From DATLFA01 sp035525225 (GTDB taxonomy: Bacteria > Actinomycetota > Acidimicrobiia > Acidimicrobiales > WLNW01), in assembly GCA_035525225.1 (NCBI GenBank), contig DATLFA010000057.1, positions 110,921 through 174,920 on the forward strand: a DNA stretch of 64,000 nucleotides. The letters run 5' to 3'. The position numbers were made by a program, and so were the translations under genes. The notes under the pieces were generated by a model, which was given only the letters and a program-made list of their open reading frames with translations, was not told the origin of the DNA and made no database searches. Every line of letters begins with the position of its first letter. The stretch's first letter is position 1. This document shows, piece after piece, positions 43,223 through 51,451 of the stretch.

Positions 43223-43911
43223 AACAGCGCACCTTGGCCGAAGTCCGGTTGGGCCCGTGGGATGCCGGTCCACGGTATGTCGTCCATGAACGCCCAACTG
43301 CGCCGGTGGATCGACGTCGGCCCCCATGCCTGCAACGCCGCCTTGTGGCGCGGGCACGGGTAGCCCTTGTTACGTTCGAAGTCATAGCCCGGAAACTGCG
43401 GTGCGAGCCGACGCATGATGCGATCGCGCGTGACCTTGGCCAGTATCGATGCCGCGGCGATGGACAATGACGTTGCGTCGCCTTTGATGATGCGGGTCAC
43501 GTTGCCGCCGCCGACGAAGTCCCAGTTGCCGTCGAGCAATACGTGATCGACCGGGCACGGCAACGCATCGAGCGCGCGCCGCGCCGCGAGCCGCTGCGCC
43601 GCGGACATGCCGATCTCGTCGCACTCACGTTGTGAGGCATGACCTACCCCCCACGCATACGACCACGACGCGATGCGGTCGTAGAGCGCTTCGCGTTCGG
43701 ACTCGGTGAGCATCTTCGAATCGCGGATCTTGTAGACGCGCTTGTCCTTCGGCACGACCACCGCCCCGATCGTGAGGGGCCCCGCCCACGAGCCGCGACC
43801 GACCTCGTCGATACCGACCACGATGTCGGCGCCGCTCGTCCAGAGCTCACGTTCGACGGACAAGCCCGGTGACTTGGCCCGGAGGGCCGACCGCAGCATC
43901 GGTACGGTCAT
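43219..43911 (-). CDS. rnhB: Ribonuclease HII
   Basis: Cleaves the RNA strand of RNA/DNA hybrids and removes single misincorporated ribonucleotides. It is 230 aa. VVGIDEVGRGSWAGPL carries the DEVGRG signature with the first two catalytic acids; VLLDGNWDF holds the third Asp and IAAASILAKVTRDR the fourth region. The C-terminus YGPTSIHRRSW-like (WGPTSIHRRSWAF) is typical of type 2 RNase H. ATG 43911 overlaps the rpiB stop as ATGA, and the stop overlaps the next start as TTGA. Confidence 0.95.
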   Translation of the reverse strand: MTVPMLRSALRAKSPGLSVERELWTSGADIVVGIDEVGRGSWAGPLTIGAVVVPKDKRVYKIRDSKMLTESEREALYDRIASWSYAWGVGHASQRECDEIGMSAAQRLAARRALDALPCPVDHVLLDGNWDFVGGGNVTRIIKGDATSLSIAAASILAKVTRDRIMRRLAPQFPGYDFERNKGYPCPRHKAALQAWGPTSIHRRSWAFMDDIPWTGIPRAQPDFGQGALF

Positions 43912-44315
43912 GGCAGCTGCGCGATGTGCTCGGCTTCGCCGGGGTCGGGCTCGGTCGACAAGAACGCGTCGAGCATCTCGCGCGCCACGGCGGGCGACGT
44001 GAGGCGCAGTCCGAGGGCGAGGACGTTGGCGTCGTTCCAGCGACGGGCACCGGCGGCCGTCTCCCCGTCGGTGCACAGAGCGGCCCGCACACCGGCCACC
44101 TTGTTGGCGGCGATCGACACGCCGGTACCGGTCCAGCAACACACGACCCCGCGGTCGGCCACACCCGAGGCGACGGCTTGCCCGACCGATCGGCCGACTT
44201 CGGGCCACGGCCGATCGACGCAGGTGAGCACCACCTCGTGCCCGGCGTCGCCCAGCACCCGCAGCACGATTTCGGTCAGTTCGGTTGTCTCATCGGTACC
44301 GAAGGCGACCTTCAC
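43908..44315 (-). CDS. rpiB: RpiB/LacAB-family sugar-phosphate isomerase
   Basis: A 135-aa member of the ribose-5-phosphate isomerase B / galactose-6-phosphate isomerase fold. VAFGTDETTELTEIVLRVL is the N-terminal strand-helix, GVVCCWTGTGVSIAANKV contains the catalytic Cys and GTGxGxxxxANK loop, VRAALCTDGETAAGAR and NDANVLALGLRLTS complete the signature. It interconverts ribose 5-phosphate and ribulose 5-phosphate or related sugars. GTG 44315 follows TAGCCT (44328-44323) by 7 nt, and the gene leads the run rpiB-rnhB-membrane protein-nfu-dioxygenase. Confidence 0.88.
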   Translation of the reverse strand: MKVAFGTDETTELTEIVLRVLGDAGHEVVLTCVDRPWPEVGRSVGQAVASGVADRGVVCCWTGTGVSIAANKVAGVRAALCTDGETAAGARRWNDANVLALGLRLTSPAVAREMLDAFLSTEPDPGEAEHIAQLP

Positions 44316-44428
44316 GACCCCGAGGCTAATGAATCACCTGGTGGTGAATCGCCTCGCCCGTCGCGATTCACTCAATCCGGGTCGCGAGCTTCCGATGGTT
44401 GACACAGCGAGGACCGCCAGGAGGCAAG

Positions 44429-46171
44429 ATGTCGGCCAACCGAGGCCTATTTGGACGAAACCGAGGTCCGAGGCAGGAACAGACCCCTGACCCCGACGCC
44501 GGCAGATCCAACAAAGCACGCAAGCGCGAGGAGGCGGCCGAGCAGTCCGTCGCACTCCTGGGTGAGGTGGCGGCCGGCTACTACGGCGGCGATCCGAGCG
44601 CGAACCCGAACATGCTCGCCCTGCCGCCGGCGCCCCCGCCCTACATTCCCGAGCCCCTCGATCATCCCCATCTCGGATTCACACCGATCGAGTTGCCCGG
44701 CGGAGCGATGCTCCTGTCGGAGGACCAGTTCGAAGACGAGCAAAGCGACGACGACTACGACACGGGCAGCTCCCGCCGTGGTTCGCGCCGTAGCTCGCGC
44801 CGGCGCCGCCGTCGCGCGCGCCTGCAGGCCGAAGCCGATGCCCTCGCCGAACGCAACGAGCGCGCGAGGGGTGTTGCAGAGGTCGGTCGTGGCTATTCCA
44901 ACAGGTTCGGTGAGCTCAACGCCCCCCCGCCGCCCGCCGAGTTCGATGTCACCGACGACGACGGGGCATTCACGCAACCCGAAGAGCCCGCGATCGCGTT
45001 CGCGTGGTCGGCGGATCACGGCGAGTCGGCCGTCGCCGTGGAGCCCGAATCGGCACGGGAGTTCGCCCCGAGCGCGTTCGCGCAGACCCCCTTCTCCGAA
45101 CCCGAGCCTCCGGCTGTGGTTACACAGGACGAACGCGCGGAGGAATCGGTCCAGTTACTCGATCGGCGCGAGGGATCGACGCGGCCCGTGAGTGTCGTCG
45201 CTCCGAAGACCGAGCGCGTCGAGCGTCTCGGCCGAGGACTCGAGTTGGTGTTCGACACGCCTCACCTGTGGACGCTGTCGTCACGAGTCATCGGTCAGGT
45301 CGTTCCTGACGCGAACGCGCAGCTACTCACGACCACCGACGAGGGTGCGCTCGAGCAGGCTCTGACCTTCGGCGCGGATCCCCATCACGGTTGCACGGTC
45401 CCGGATCGCGAGATGTGTCCCGCAATGCGCCTCGATCGCGTGATGCGCTTCGAGAGCTCCGACTATCTCGACGCGTGTCCCTTCCTCGCCATCCGTGGGG
45501 GAGAGCCGGTGTCCGCAGTATGCGTCCCGCTCCGCTCGCAGCGGACGGTGACCGGAGTGCTACACACGACGGCGCCCGTCGATGCACCGACCACGGTGGC
45601 GCAGGCCGACGAGTTGACGGTCGCGCTCGCGCTCATCGGCAAGCGCAACCGCGACATCTCCGGGGCGGCGGCCGACGAGTCCGGTGCCGAGATCCTCGAA
45701 GCGACCATCGAGGATCTCGTCGAACGCGGCACGCCCTTCGCGGTGGCGCTCGTGCACCTCGACAACTTCCGTCTCTACAACCGTGCGCATGGGATCGACA
45801 TCGGCGATGCCGCCGTGCAGCGCTTCGATCAAATCGCCCGCCGCGTGGTGCGTCCCGAGGATCTCGTCGCCGGTGACGGGGGCGACGAGTTCTTCATGGT
45901 TTTCCCGCAGACGACGGCCAAGGGTGCCGCCCTGGTGTGCGACCGGATCCGCAGCGAACTTGCGGCGTCGTTCGTCGACCACGGCGTTCCCCGCTTCACC
46001 GTCAGCATCGGTGTGGCCGACACCGACGATGGCTCGACCTTCGACGAATTGCTCGCCGTCATCGAACGAGCAGTCGTGCACGCCGAAGCTGCCGGCCACG
46101 ACCTCGTCGTGTCGACGAAGATCATCGCGGCTCGCCCGGACGACAGCATCCAAGACCTCGCCGCTCGCTGA
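44429..46171 (+). CDS. GAF-like sensor - GGDEF diguanylate cyclase
   Basis: A 580-aa cytoplasmic protein. Residues 1-270 are low-complexity, Pro/Ser/Arg/Glu-rich (a SRRGSRRSSRRRRRR block near 120), probably disordered. Residues about 280-410 form a GAF-like domain with three cysteines, C322, C330 (in MCPAMRLDR) and C350 (in DACPFL). Residues about 425-570 are a GGDEF domain: the GGDEF motif is intact at 484-488 and an RxxD inhibitory site (R475-D478) stands five residues before it, so cyclic di-GMP synthesis with product inhibition is likely. An AGGAGG Shine-Dalgarno (44419-44424) fixes the ATG at 44429. The Cys-bearing GAF may sense redox state or bind a metal or heme (inference). Confidence 0.88.
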   Translation: MSANRGLFGRNRGPRQEQTPDPDAGRSNKARKREEAAEQSVALLGEVAAGYYGGDPSANPNMLALPPAPPPYIPEPLDHPHLGFTPIELPGGAMLLSEDQFEDEQSDDDYDTGSSRRGSRRSSRRRRRRARLQAEADALAERNERARGVAEVGRGYSNRFGELNAPPPPAEFDVTDDDGAFTQPEEPAIAFAWSADHGESAVAVEPESAREFAPSAFAQTPFSEPEPPAVVTQDERAEESVQLLDRREGSTRPVSVVAPKTERVERLGRGLELVFDTPHLWTLSSRVIGQVVPDANAQLLTTTDEGALEQALTFGADPHHGCTVPDREMCPAMRLDRVMRFESSDYLDACPFLAIRGGEPVSAVCVPLRSQRTVTGVLHTTAPVDAPTTVAQADELTVALALIGKRNRDISGAAADESGAEILEATIEDLVERGTPFAVALVHLDNFRLYNRAHGIDIGDAAVQRFDQIARRVVRPEDLVAGDGGDEFFMVFPQTTAKGAALVCDRIRSELAASFVDHGVPRFTVSIGVADTDDGSTFDELLAVIERAVVHAEAAGHDLVVSTKIIAARPDDSIQDLAAR

Positions 46172-46173
46172 CC

Positions 46174-46188
46174 GGGCCCGAGCGGCCC
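46174..46188. repeat. Copy D of the GGGCCGCTCGGGCCC palindrome (reverse orientation)
   Basis: GGGCCCGAGCGGCCC starts 3 nt after the GGDEF gene's stop and is followed by TTT. It folds as a 5-bp GGGCC/GGCCC stem with a CGAGC loop, so on the plus strand it could work as a short terminator. On the other strand it is preceded by CGCTC and AAA like the other copies. Confidence 0.6.
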
Positions 46189-46247
46189 TTTGAGCGCTAC
46201 GATCCGCGCCGCGCCGGCCATCGGCGCGCGGGGGAAAGTGCGGGCCC

Positions 46248-47324
46248 ATGCGAGCAGGCGTCTTCGTCGGTGTCGATCAACCACTGTCGGTCGAAGAGGT
46301 CTCACCGCTTCCGCCCGGCCCCCACGATGTGGTGGTCGCGATCACCGCGAGCGGTGTGTGCCATACCGAGGTAGCGGTCATGGGCGGCCACTTGCCGTGG
46401 ATCACTCCGTCGATCCTCGGTCACGAGGTCACCGGTCGCGTGCTCGAGATCGGATCTGCGGTGAGCCGGGTGCACGTCGGTGATCGGGTGGTCGGCTCGG
46501 GATTGCCTGCGTGCTCAAACTGCTTCTACTGCGTGCGGGGCCAGTCGCACCTCTGTGAAGACACGTTCCGCGGGACCGACACGCCACGCGCCCGGCGCGC
46601 CGACGGGCACACACTGACCGCGTTCGCGTCGCTCGGTGGATTCGCCGACATGATGACCTCGCCCGAAGCCTCGTTGGTGCCGGTGCACACCGACCTTCCC
46701 GACGAGCAGTTGGCATTGATCGGCTGCGCGGTGACGACCGGCATCGGCTCCGCACTCAACACCGCGGCCGTGACGCCCGGATCGACCGTGACGATCGTGG
46801 GCTGCGGCGGCGTCGGCCAGTGCGTGGTGCAGGGTGCACGCATCGCCGGTGCATCGCGCATCTTCGCCGTCGATCCGATGCCGATGAAGCGCCAGGCCGC
46901 CGCCCAACATGGCGCCACCGATCTTGTCGATCCTGCGGACGGTGATCCCGTCGAGCAGATCCGCGAACGCACCGAGGGCCGCGGCACCGACTACGCATTC
47001 GAGGTCGTCGGCAGACCCGAGACGATCACCACTGCCTACAACTGCGCGCGTCGCGGCGGCATCGTGGTCGTCGTCGGCATGCCCTCGATCCACTCGACGA
47101 TCAGCTTTCCCGGGCTCGGTCTCTTCCTCGACGCGAAAGAGATCCGGGTGTCGAACATGGGCTCGTCACAGATCCGGCGAGACTTCCCCCGTTTCGTCGC
47201 CTTGGCCGAATCGGGCCGCCTGGACCTGGCGTCGATGGTGTCGCGCCGCATCGGCCTCGACGAGGTCAACGATGCCCTCCGCGAGATGGAACACGGCGAG
47301 ATCATCCGCAGCGTCATCGTGTGA
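46248..47324 (+). CDS. Zinc-dependent alcohol dehydrogenase (MDR family)
   Basis: A 358-aa medium-chain dehydrogenase. Catalytic zinc ligands are seen in SGVCHTEV (Cys), ILGHEVTG (His-Glu) and ALIGCAVTTGIG (Cys). The structural zinc lobe has four Cys in CSNCFYCVRGQSHLC. The NAD-binding motif is VTIVGCGGVGQCVVQ. The C-H-C site and structural lobe match class III-like alcohol dehydrogenases such as NDMA-dependent methanol or mycothiol-dependent formaldehyde dehydrogenases, but the exact substrate is unclear. It lies 76 nt downstream of the GGDEF gene. Confidence 0.92.
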   Translation: MRAGVFVGVDQPLSVEEVSPLPPGPHDVVVAITASGVCHTEVAVMGGHLPWITPSILGHEVTGRVLEIGSAVSRVHVGDRVVGSGLPACSNCFYCVRGQSHLCEDTFRGTDTPRARRADGHTLTAFASLGGFADMMTSPEASLVPVHTDLPDEQLALIGCAVTTGIGSALNTAAVTPGSTVTIVGCGGVGQCVVQGARIAGASRIFAVDPMPMKRQAAAQHGATDLVDPADGDPVEQIRERTEGRGTDYAFEVVGRPETITTAYNCARRGGIVVVVGMPSIHSTISFPGLGLFLDAKEIRVSNMGSSQIRRDFPRFVALAESGRLDLASMVSRRIGLDEVNDALREMEHGEIIRSVIV

Positions 47325-47342
47325 CGGTCCCGCATCGCGCCA

Positions 47343-49229
47343 TCACCAGGATCCGCCGCCACCTCCGCCACCACCGCCACCCGAGAATCCACCGCCGCCG
47401 CCTCCGCTGCCACCCGACGAGGCCGGCGTCGACGACAACAACGTGCCCGCGCTCGAGCTGAACGATTGGATCGAATTGCTGAACGAGGCGAACGCGAACG
47501 GGTAGGCACCGATGTACCACGAGGTCGTGTCGGGCTGATACCCGAGCGACTCGAACGTCCGGGCCCACTTGTCGGTGCAACCGAACACGATCGCATACGG
47601 CAGATACTCGGTGAACAGATTCTCCCGCTCGGCGAACTGCGCTCGGTGCTTCTCCGAGTTCTCGATGAAGTCCTCGAAGCCGAGTGCACGCCGGTATGCC
47701 CCCGTGCCGCGGGCCGTACGTCGCGGCATGAAACGAGCCCCGATCGCGAGCGCCAGCCCGGCAACCGCCAGCGGGGCCACCACGAGCGCGTTGTGCGTCA
47801 GCAAGATCGAGGCGATCAACAGCCCGGCGCCGATCGCGAGACCGAAGAACCCGATCGCCGTCCATTTCTGGCGCACCTGATCGGGCCGCCTGAAGAAGAA
47901 TTCGCGTTCCACCGCGTCGTCGTAGAGCGCGCTCTTGATATCTCTCATGTCCGATGCGAACTTGTTCTTCAGTTGTGACATCTCGACGACCGGACCCGTC
48001 TCGAACAAGTGGTGCACCAACAGTTGCTCGTACGGCAACAGTCCTTCGTTCTTGGCCAGCCGCACCAATCGGTGGTCCTTCACCTTCCCGCGTTTGTTGG
48101 GGACCTCCTCGATGCGGAGGTAGCCGCGCACCGCCAGATCGACGATGGTCGCCGAGACGTCGAGATTGTCGGCCGACTCGTCGATCAGCACGCCGAGTTG
48201 CGCAGGTCTGATGCCGTCGGGGGGCACGAACTCGACCGGTGTCGGCACGTTCTCGAACAAGCCGACACGCTCACTGTTGTCTTCCGCGCCCTCGGAGAAC
48301 GCGATGTCGGTGACCGTGCCGATGGCGCGACGGTCGCGGCCTACGCGAAACAACAACAGGCCAACGCCACCGATGCCGAACAAGCCGACCGCCGCCGCGC
48401 CAGCCACCGTCGCCGGGGTGATGTCGAAGGCTCGCTCGAGCGACCACTTTTCGCGGATGTTTTTGACCGGCTCGACAGCAGGCCCGTCGGCGTCAGGGAT
48501 GGTGGCCACGATCGTGACACCTTGAAACGGGCCGAGACCGGCCTCGGTGTACTGTGCGACGCCGTCGACGATCTGGGCCGGGCAGGCCGTGGTCGAGCCG
48601 GCGCTTCCGCTGAAGCATGCGACACGTGTGATCGCTCCCGTTTCGGAGGCCACGTCGACTCGCACCTGATCGATGGGCACGTTCCATCCGGTGCCGACGA
48701 TGTTCCAGTAGAGCTCGTCGTCACCCGGCAGGGCGTTGACCGCGCCCTTCTGCACATAGCGAATCGTGTACATGTGCCTGCCGTTGACCGACACATCCTT
48801 GTCGCCGATACGAACGCGTTTGGTCTGGAGGTCGGCGTTGAAGCTCGGCTTCACCGACTCGACTGCGTACTTGTCGGGTGCGTCGGATTCGACCGAGATC
48901 ACGTCGAGCGGATACCGACGTGTCCACTCGAGATCGCGTCGCACCGAAGTCGCCCGCGGGTCTGGATCATCAGCTGGTTCGTAGCCTTGCGAGGTGACGA
49001 ACTCGCGCAGTATCCCGTGACGGCTGAAGAACCCGAAGTCGTAGTCGATCGTCTCGGTCACGTCGATCGTGCCGTTGGCCAAGACGACTACTTGCACGTC
49101 GTACGAATGAATGCGCTCACCTTGGGTCTGCGCCGCCGCAGATTGCGTCTGCGTCACGAACACCAGACCGAAGACGAACACTGCGGCGACGACTACGCGC
49201 AGCCGACCCGAACCAGACGTGACAGCCAT
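47343..49229 (-). CDS. DUF2207 membrane protein with Gly-rich C-terminus
   Basis: A 628-aa exported membrane protein. The signal peptide (VVVAAVFVFGLVFVTQTQSAAA) is followed by a DUF2207 extracytoplasmic beta domain (HSYDVQVVVLANGTIDVTET, FFSRHGILREF, YTIRYVQKGAVN). A first membrane helix (GAAAVGLFGIGGVGLLLF) leads to a winged-helix-like cytoplasmic part (DLAVRGYLRIEE), two further helices (AIGFFGLAIGAGLLIASILL and the next) and a Ser-then-Gly-rich tail ending GGGGSW. This is the classic partner of LemA, but lemA is 20 kb away. Function unknown, perhaps envelope homeostasis. It is 12 nt behind the acyl-CoA dehydrogenase gene. Confidence 0.88.
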   Translation of the reverse strand: MAVTSGSGRLRVVVAAVFVFGLVFVTQTQSAAAQTQGERIHSYDVQVVVLANGTIDVTETIDYDFGFFSRHGILREFVTSQGYEPADDPDPRATSVRRDLEWTRRYPLDVISVESDAPDKYAVESVKPSFNADLQTKRVRIGDKDVSVNGRHMYTIRYVQKGAVNALPGDDELYWNIVGTGWNVPIDQVRVDVASETGAITRVACFSGSAGSTTACPAQIVDGVAQYTEAGLGPFQGVTIVATIPDADGPAVEPVKNIREKWSLERAFDITPATVAGAAAVGLFGIGGVGLLLFRVGRDRRAIGTVTDIAFSEGAEDNSERVGLFENVPTPVEFVPPDGIRPAQLGVLIDESADNLDVSATIVDLAVRGYLRIEEVPNKRGKVKDHRLVRLAKNEGLLPYEQLLVHHLFETGPVVEMSQLKNKFASDMRDIKSALYDDAVEREFFFRRPDQVRQKWTAIGFFGLAIGAGLLIASILLTHNALVVAPLAVAGLALAIGARFMPRRTARGTGAYRRALGFEDFIENSEKHRAQFAERENLFTEYLPYAIVFGCTDKWARTFESLGYQPDTTSWYIGAYPFAFASFSNSIQSFSSSAGTLLSSTPASSGGSGGGGGGFSGGGGGGGGGGSW

Positions 49230-49241
49230 AGCTGCTGTGTA

Positions 49242-50384
49242 TCACGGCCGCGGTAGCCCGAGCACGCGTTGCGCAACGATGTTGCGCTGGATCTGCTGAG
49301 TGCCGCCGAAGATCGACTGTGCCCGCGACCACACATAGCCAGGGAACGCGGCGACGTCGTCGAGAACGGCCTCGGCGCCGAGTACGTCGAGCACGACATG
49401 ACCGAGCAGTTGGTCCGCGTTGGTCATCAGCAGCTTGTCGATCGAACCCTCGGGACCGGGCGCGTGCCCATCGAGCCGCGCGCCAGTGCTTCGTTGGACG
49501 TGCAGCTTGAGTGTCTGCAATTCGACCCACGCTCCGGCCAGGGCCTCTCGCTGCGAGGGCGACACCGCGAGCTCACCCGAACGCACACGCGTCTCGAGCA
49601 TCGTGAGCGTGCGCTCGAGGCGCGCCGTCCAGCCCATGTCGGCCGGCCCACGCTCGAAGCCGAGTAGTTGCATCGCGATGGCCCAACCTTGGCCGGGCTG
49701 ACCGAGCATGTTCGCGGCGGGTACCGCCGCGTCGGTGAAGAAGACCTCTGCGAACTCGCTCGAGCCGTACGACGTGACGATGGGGCGACACTCGATGCCG
49801 GGTGTATCCATCGGCACCATCAGCATCGACAGACCGCGATGTGCCGGTACATCGAACTCGGTGCGCAGCAACAGCAGACACCACTGTGCCCACACCGCTT
49901 CGCTCGTCCAGATCTTCTGCCCGTCGACGCGGTAGACGTCGGGAGAACCGGCCTCGGCGACGCGCACACCGCGCGTTCGTAGCGACGACAAATCAGAGCC
50001 GGCATTGGGCTCGCTGAACCCTTGACACCACAACACGGTGCACGACAACAACCCGGGGAGGTGCGCTCGCTTCTGCTCCTCGGTGCCGAAGAGCCGGATG
50101 GCGTTGGTGATGTGGTTGATCGCCGGCACCGAAGGTAGCCCGGCCACGCCGAGCTCGTCGTTGAGGATGGCGTCGTAGATCAGCGAACGACCCTGCCCGC
50201 CGTACTCGACAGGAAACGACAGTCCCAACCAGCCGCCCTGTGCCAGCGCGAGATGCCACTGATGGTTGTATTCCATGCGCTCGTCGGCGTCGCGGGGCGG
50301 CGGATCGGCCGGTGCGTGCTCCGCGAGCCACGATCTCAGCTCTGCGCGGAACTGCGCCTCGTCGGCGTTGTCGCGATAGTCCAT
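49242..50384 (-). CDS. Acyl-CoA dehydrogenase (FadE-like), subunit 2
   Basis: A 380-aa flavoprotein of the acyl-CoA dehydrogenase family. FRAELRSWLAEHAP is the N-terminal helix, WCQGFSEPNAGSDLSSLRTR the FAD/substrate loop, and QKIWTSEAVWAQWCLLLLRT the middle beta domain. The C-terminal domain ends IFGGTQQIQRNIVAQRVLGLPR, typical of the FAD-binding end. Its ATG overlaps the stop of the other acyl-CoA dehydrogenase by one base (TGATG), so the two are probably a heteromeric pair as known for mycobacterial steroid side-chain FadE pairs. Confidence 0.92.
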   Translation of the reverse strand: MDYRDNADEAQFRAELRSWLAEHAPADPPPRDADERMEYNHQWHLALAQGGWLGLSFPVEYGGQGRSLIYDAILNDELGVAGLPSVPAINHITNAIRLFGTEEQKRAHLPGLLSCTVLWCQGFSEPNAGSDLSSLRTRGVRVAEAGSPDVYRVDGQKIWTSEAVWAQWCLLLLRTEFDVPAHRGLSMLMVPMDTPGIECRPIVTSYGSSEFAEVFFTDAAVPAANMLGQPGQGWAIAMQLLGFERGPADMGWTARLERTLTMLETRVRSGELAVSPSQREALAGAWVELQTLKLHVQRSTGARLDGHAPGPEGSIDKLLMTNADQLLGHVVLDVLGAEAVLDDVAAFPGYVWSRAQSIFGGTQQIQRNIVAQRVLGLPRP

Positions 50385-51436
50385 CAGTGAGCGACCTCCG
50401 CCGGCACTTCACCGAGACGGGCATCGGCGATCGCGCGCAGATGCGCGCGCTCGTCGCCGAAGCTCGCCACGAGGAACAGTGCGCGACGCACCCGCACGTG
50501 CGCGAGGTGCTCCCATGTGATCGCGATCCCACCGTGCAACTGCACGCTGATCTCGACGACCTGGCGCGCCGCCCGCGAGCAATACGCCTTCGCCTGTCGC
50601 GCGGCCAGACGAGCTTCGTTCGGTGCCAACGCATCGACTGCCCACGCCGCGTGCCACATCGACGAGCGCGAACCCTCGAGGAACACCGCGGCGTCAGCCG
50701 CGAGATGCTGCACCGCCTGGAACGTTCCCACCACCACCCCGAACTGCTCACGATCGCGGACGTAGCTCACGGCCGAATCGACCGCGCTCGCCATCACACC
50801 CACGAGATCAGCCGCGATCACGGTGTACGCCAACGCGTCGAAGCGGGCTCGATCATCGGCGGACATCGCGACATCGGCAAGGCGCGGCAAGTTGACGCTG
50901 CCGCTCGCGTCGATGGCGCGCACCACACGAGTGCGATCGAGCACCGGCAGCGCGTCGCCGGTGATCTCGAACCAGCACAGCCGATCGGCCTCGTCGAGGA
51001 GCAGCGCGTGGGTTGCGTGCGCGGAATCCCACGCGACAGCCGGTTCGCCCACGCGGGCGATGCCGTTCAGGTTCGCGTCCAACGCCAGCGCTACCCGCTG
51101 CGACCCTGATGCCACCCCCGCAACGAGTTCACCGAGCCCAGACAGCGCCAGGAGTTCGGGCCCGAGAATCGCCTGCGCGACGAACGGGACCGGGCACAGC
51201 CGCGCGGCCAGTTGCTCGGCCACCAACGCAACATCGAGCGCACTGGCGCCGGCACCGCCCTGATCCTCGGGCGCGTGCATCGCCAAGAAATCGGTGTCGC
51301 GCAGCGCACTCCAGGCGCCGTCGTCCGACTCTGCACGTTCGTGATCGGTCGGAGCGACCAGCAACGCGTGGTCGGCCGCAAGGCGCGCCGCAGTCTGTTG
51401 TACCAGCGCGTGTTCGTCGTTGAGCCGCACGTCCAT
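50384..51436 (-). CDS. Acyl-CoA dehydrogenase (FadE-like), subunit 1
   Basis: A 350-aa acyl-CoA dehydrogenase-fold protein, shorter and more divergent than its neighbour. Features are LALSGLGELVAGVASGSQRV, VGVMASAVDSAVSYVRDREQFGV (the FGxxxGxFQAVQH region), and HGGIAITWEHLAHVRVRRA near the end. The strong middle-domain loop SEPxAGSD is absent, as in the non-catalytic or partner subunit of heterotetrameric FadE enzymes. It lies 15 nt after the 669-aa protein gene and overlaps the second subunit by one base. Confidence 0.88.
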   Translation of the reverse strand: MDVRLNDEHALVQQTAARLAADHALLVAPTDHERAESDDGAWSALRDTDFLAMHAPEDQGGAGASALDVALVAEQLAARLCPVPFVAQAILGPELLALSGLGELVAGVASGSQRVALALDANLNGIARVGEPAVAWDSAHATHALLLDEADRLCWFEITGDALPVLDRTRVVRAIDASGSVNLPRLADVAMSADDRARFDALAYTVIAADLVGVMASAVDSAVSYVRDREQFGVVVGTFQAVQHLAADAAVFLEGSRSSMWHAAWAVDALAPNEARLAARQAKAYCSRAARQVVEISVQLHGGIAITWEHLAHVRVRRALFLVASFGDERAHLRAIADARLGEVPAEVAH

Positions 51437-51451
51437 CGTGTCGCTACTGCC

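Noticed and set aside
47343..47430. CCGCC-rich repeat tract as a structural or regulatory repeat
   Set aside because: It encodes the Gly-rich C-terminal tail typical of DUF2207 proteins.
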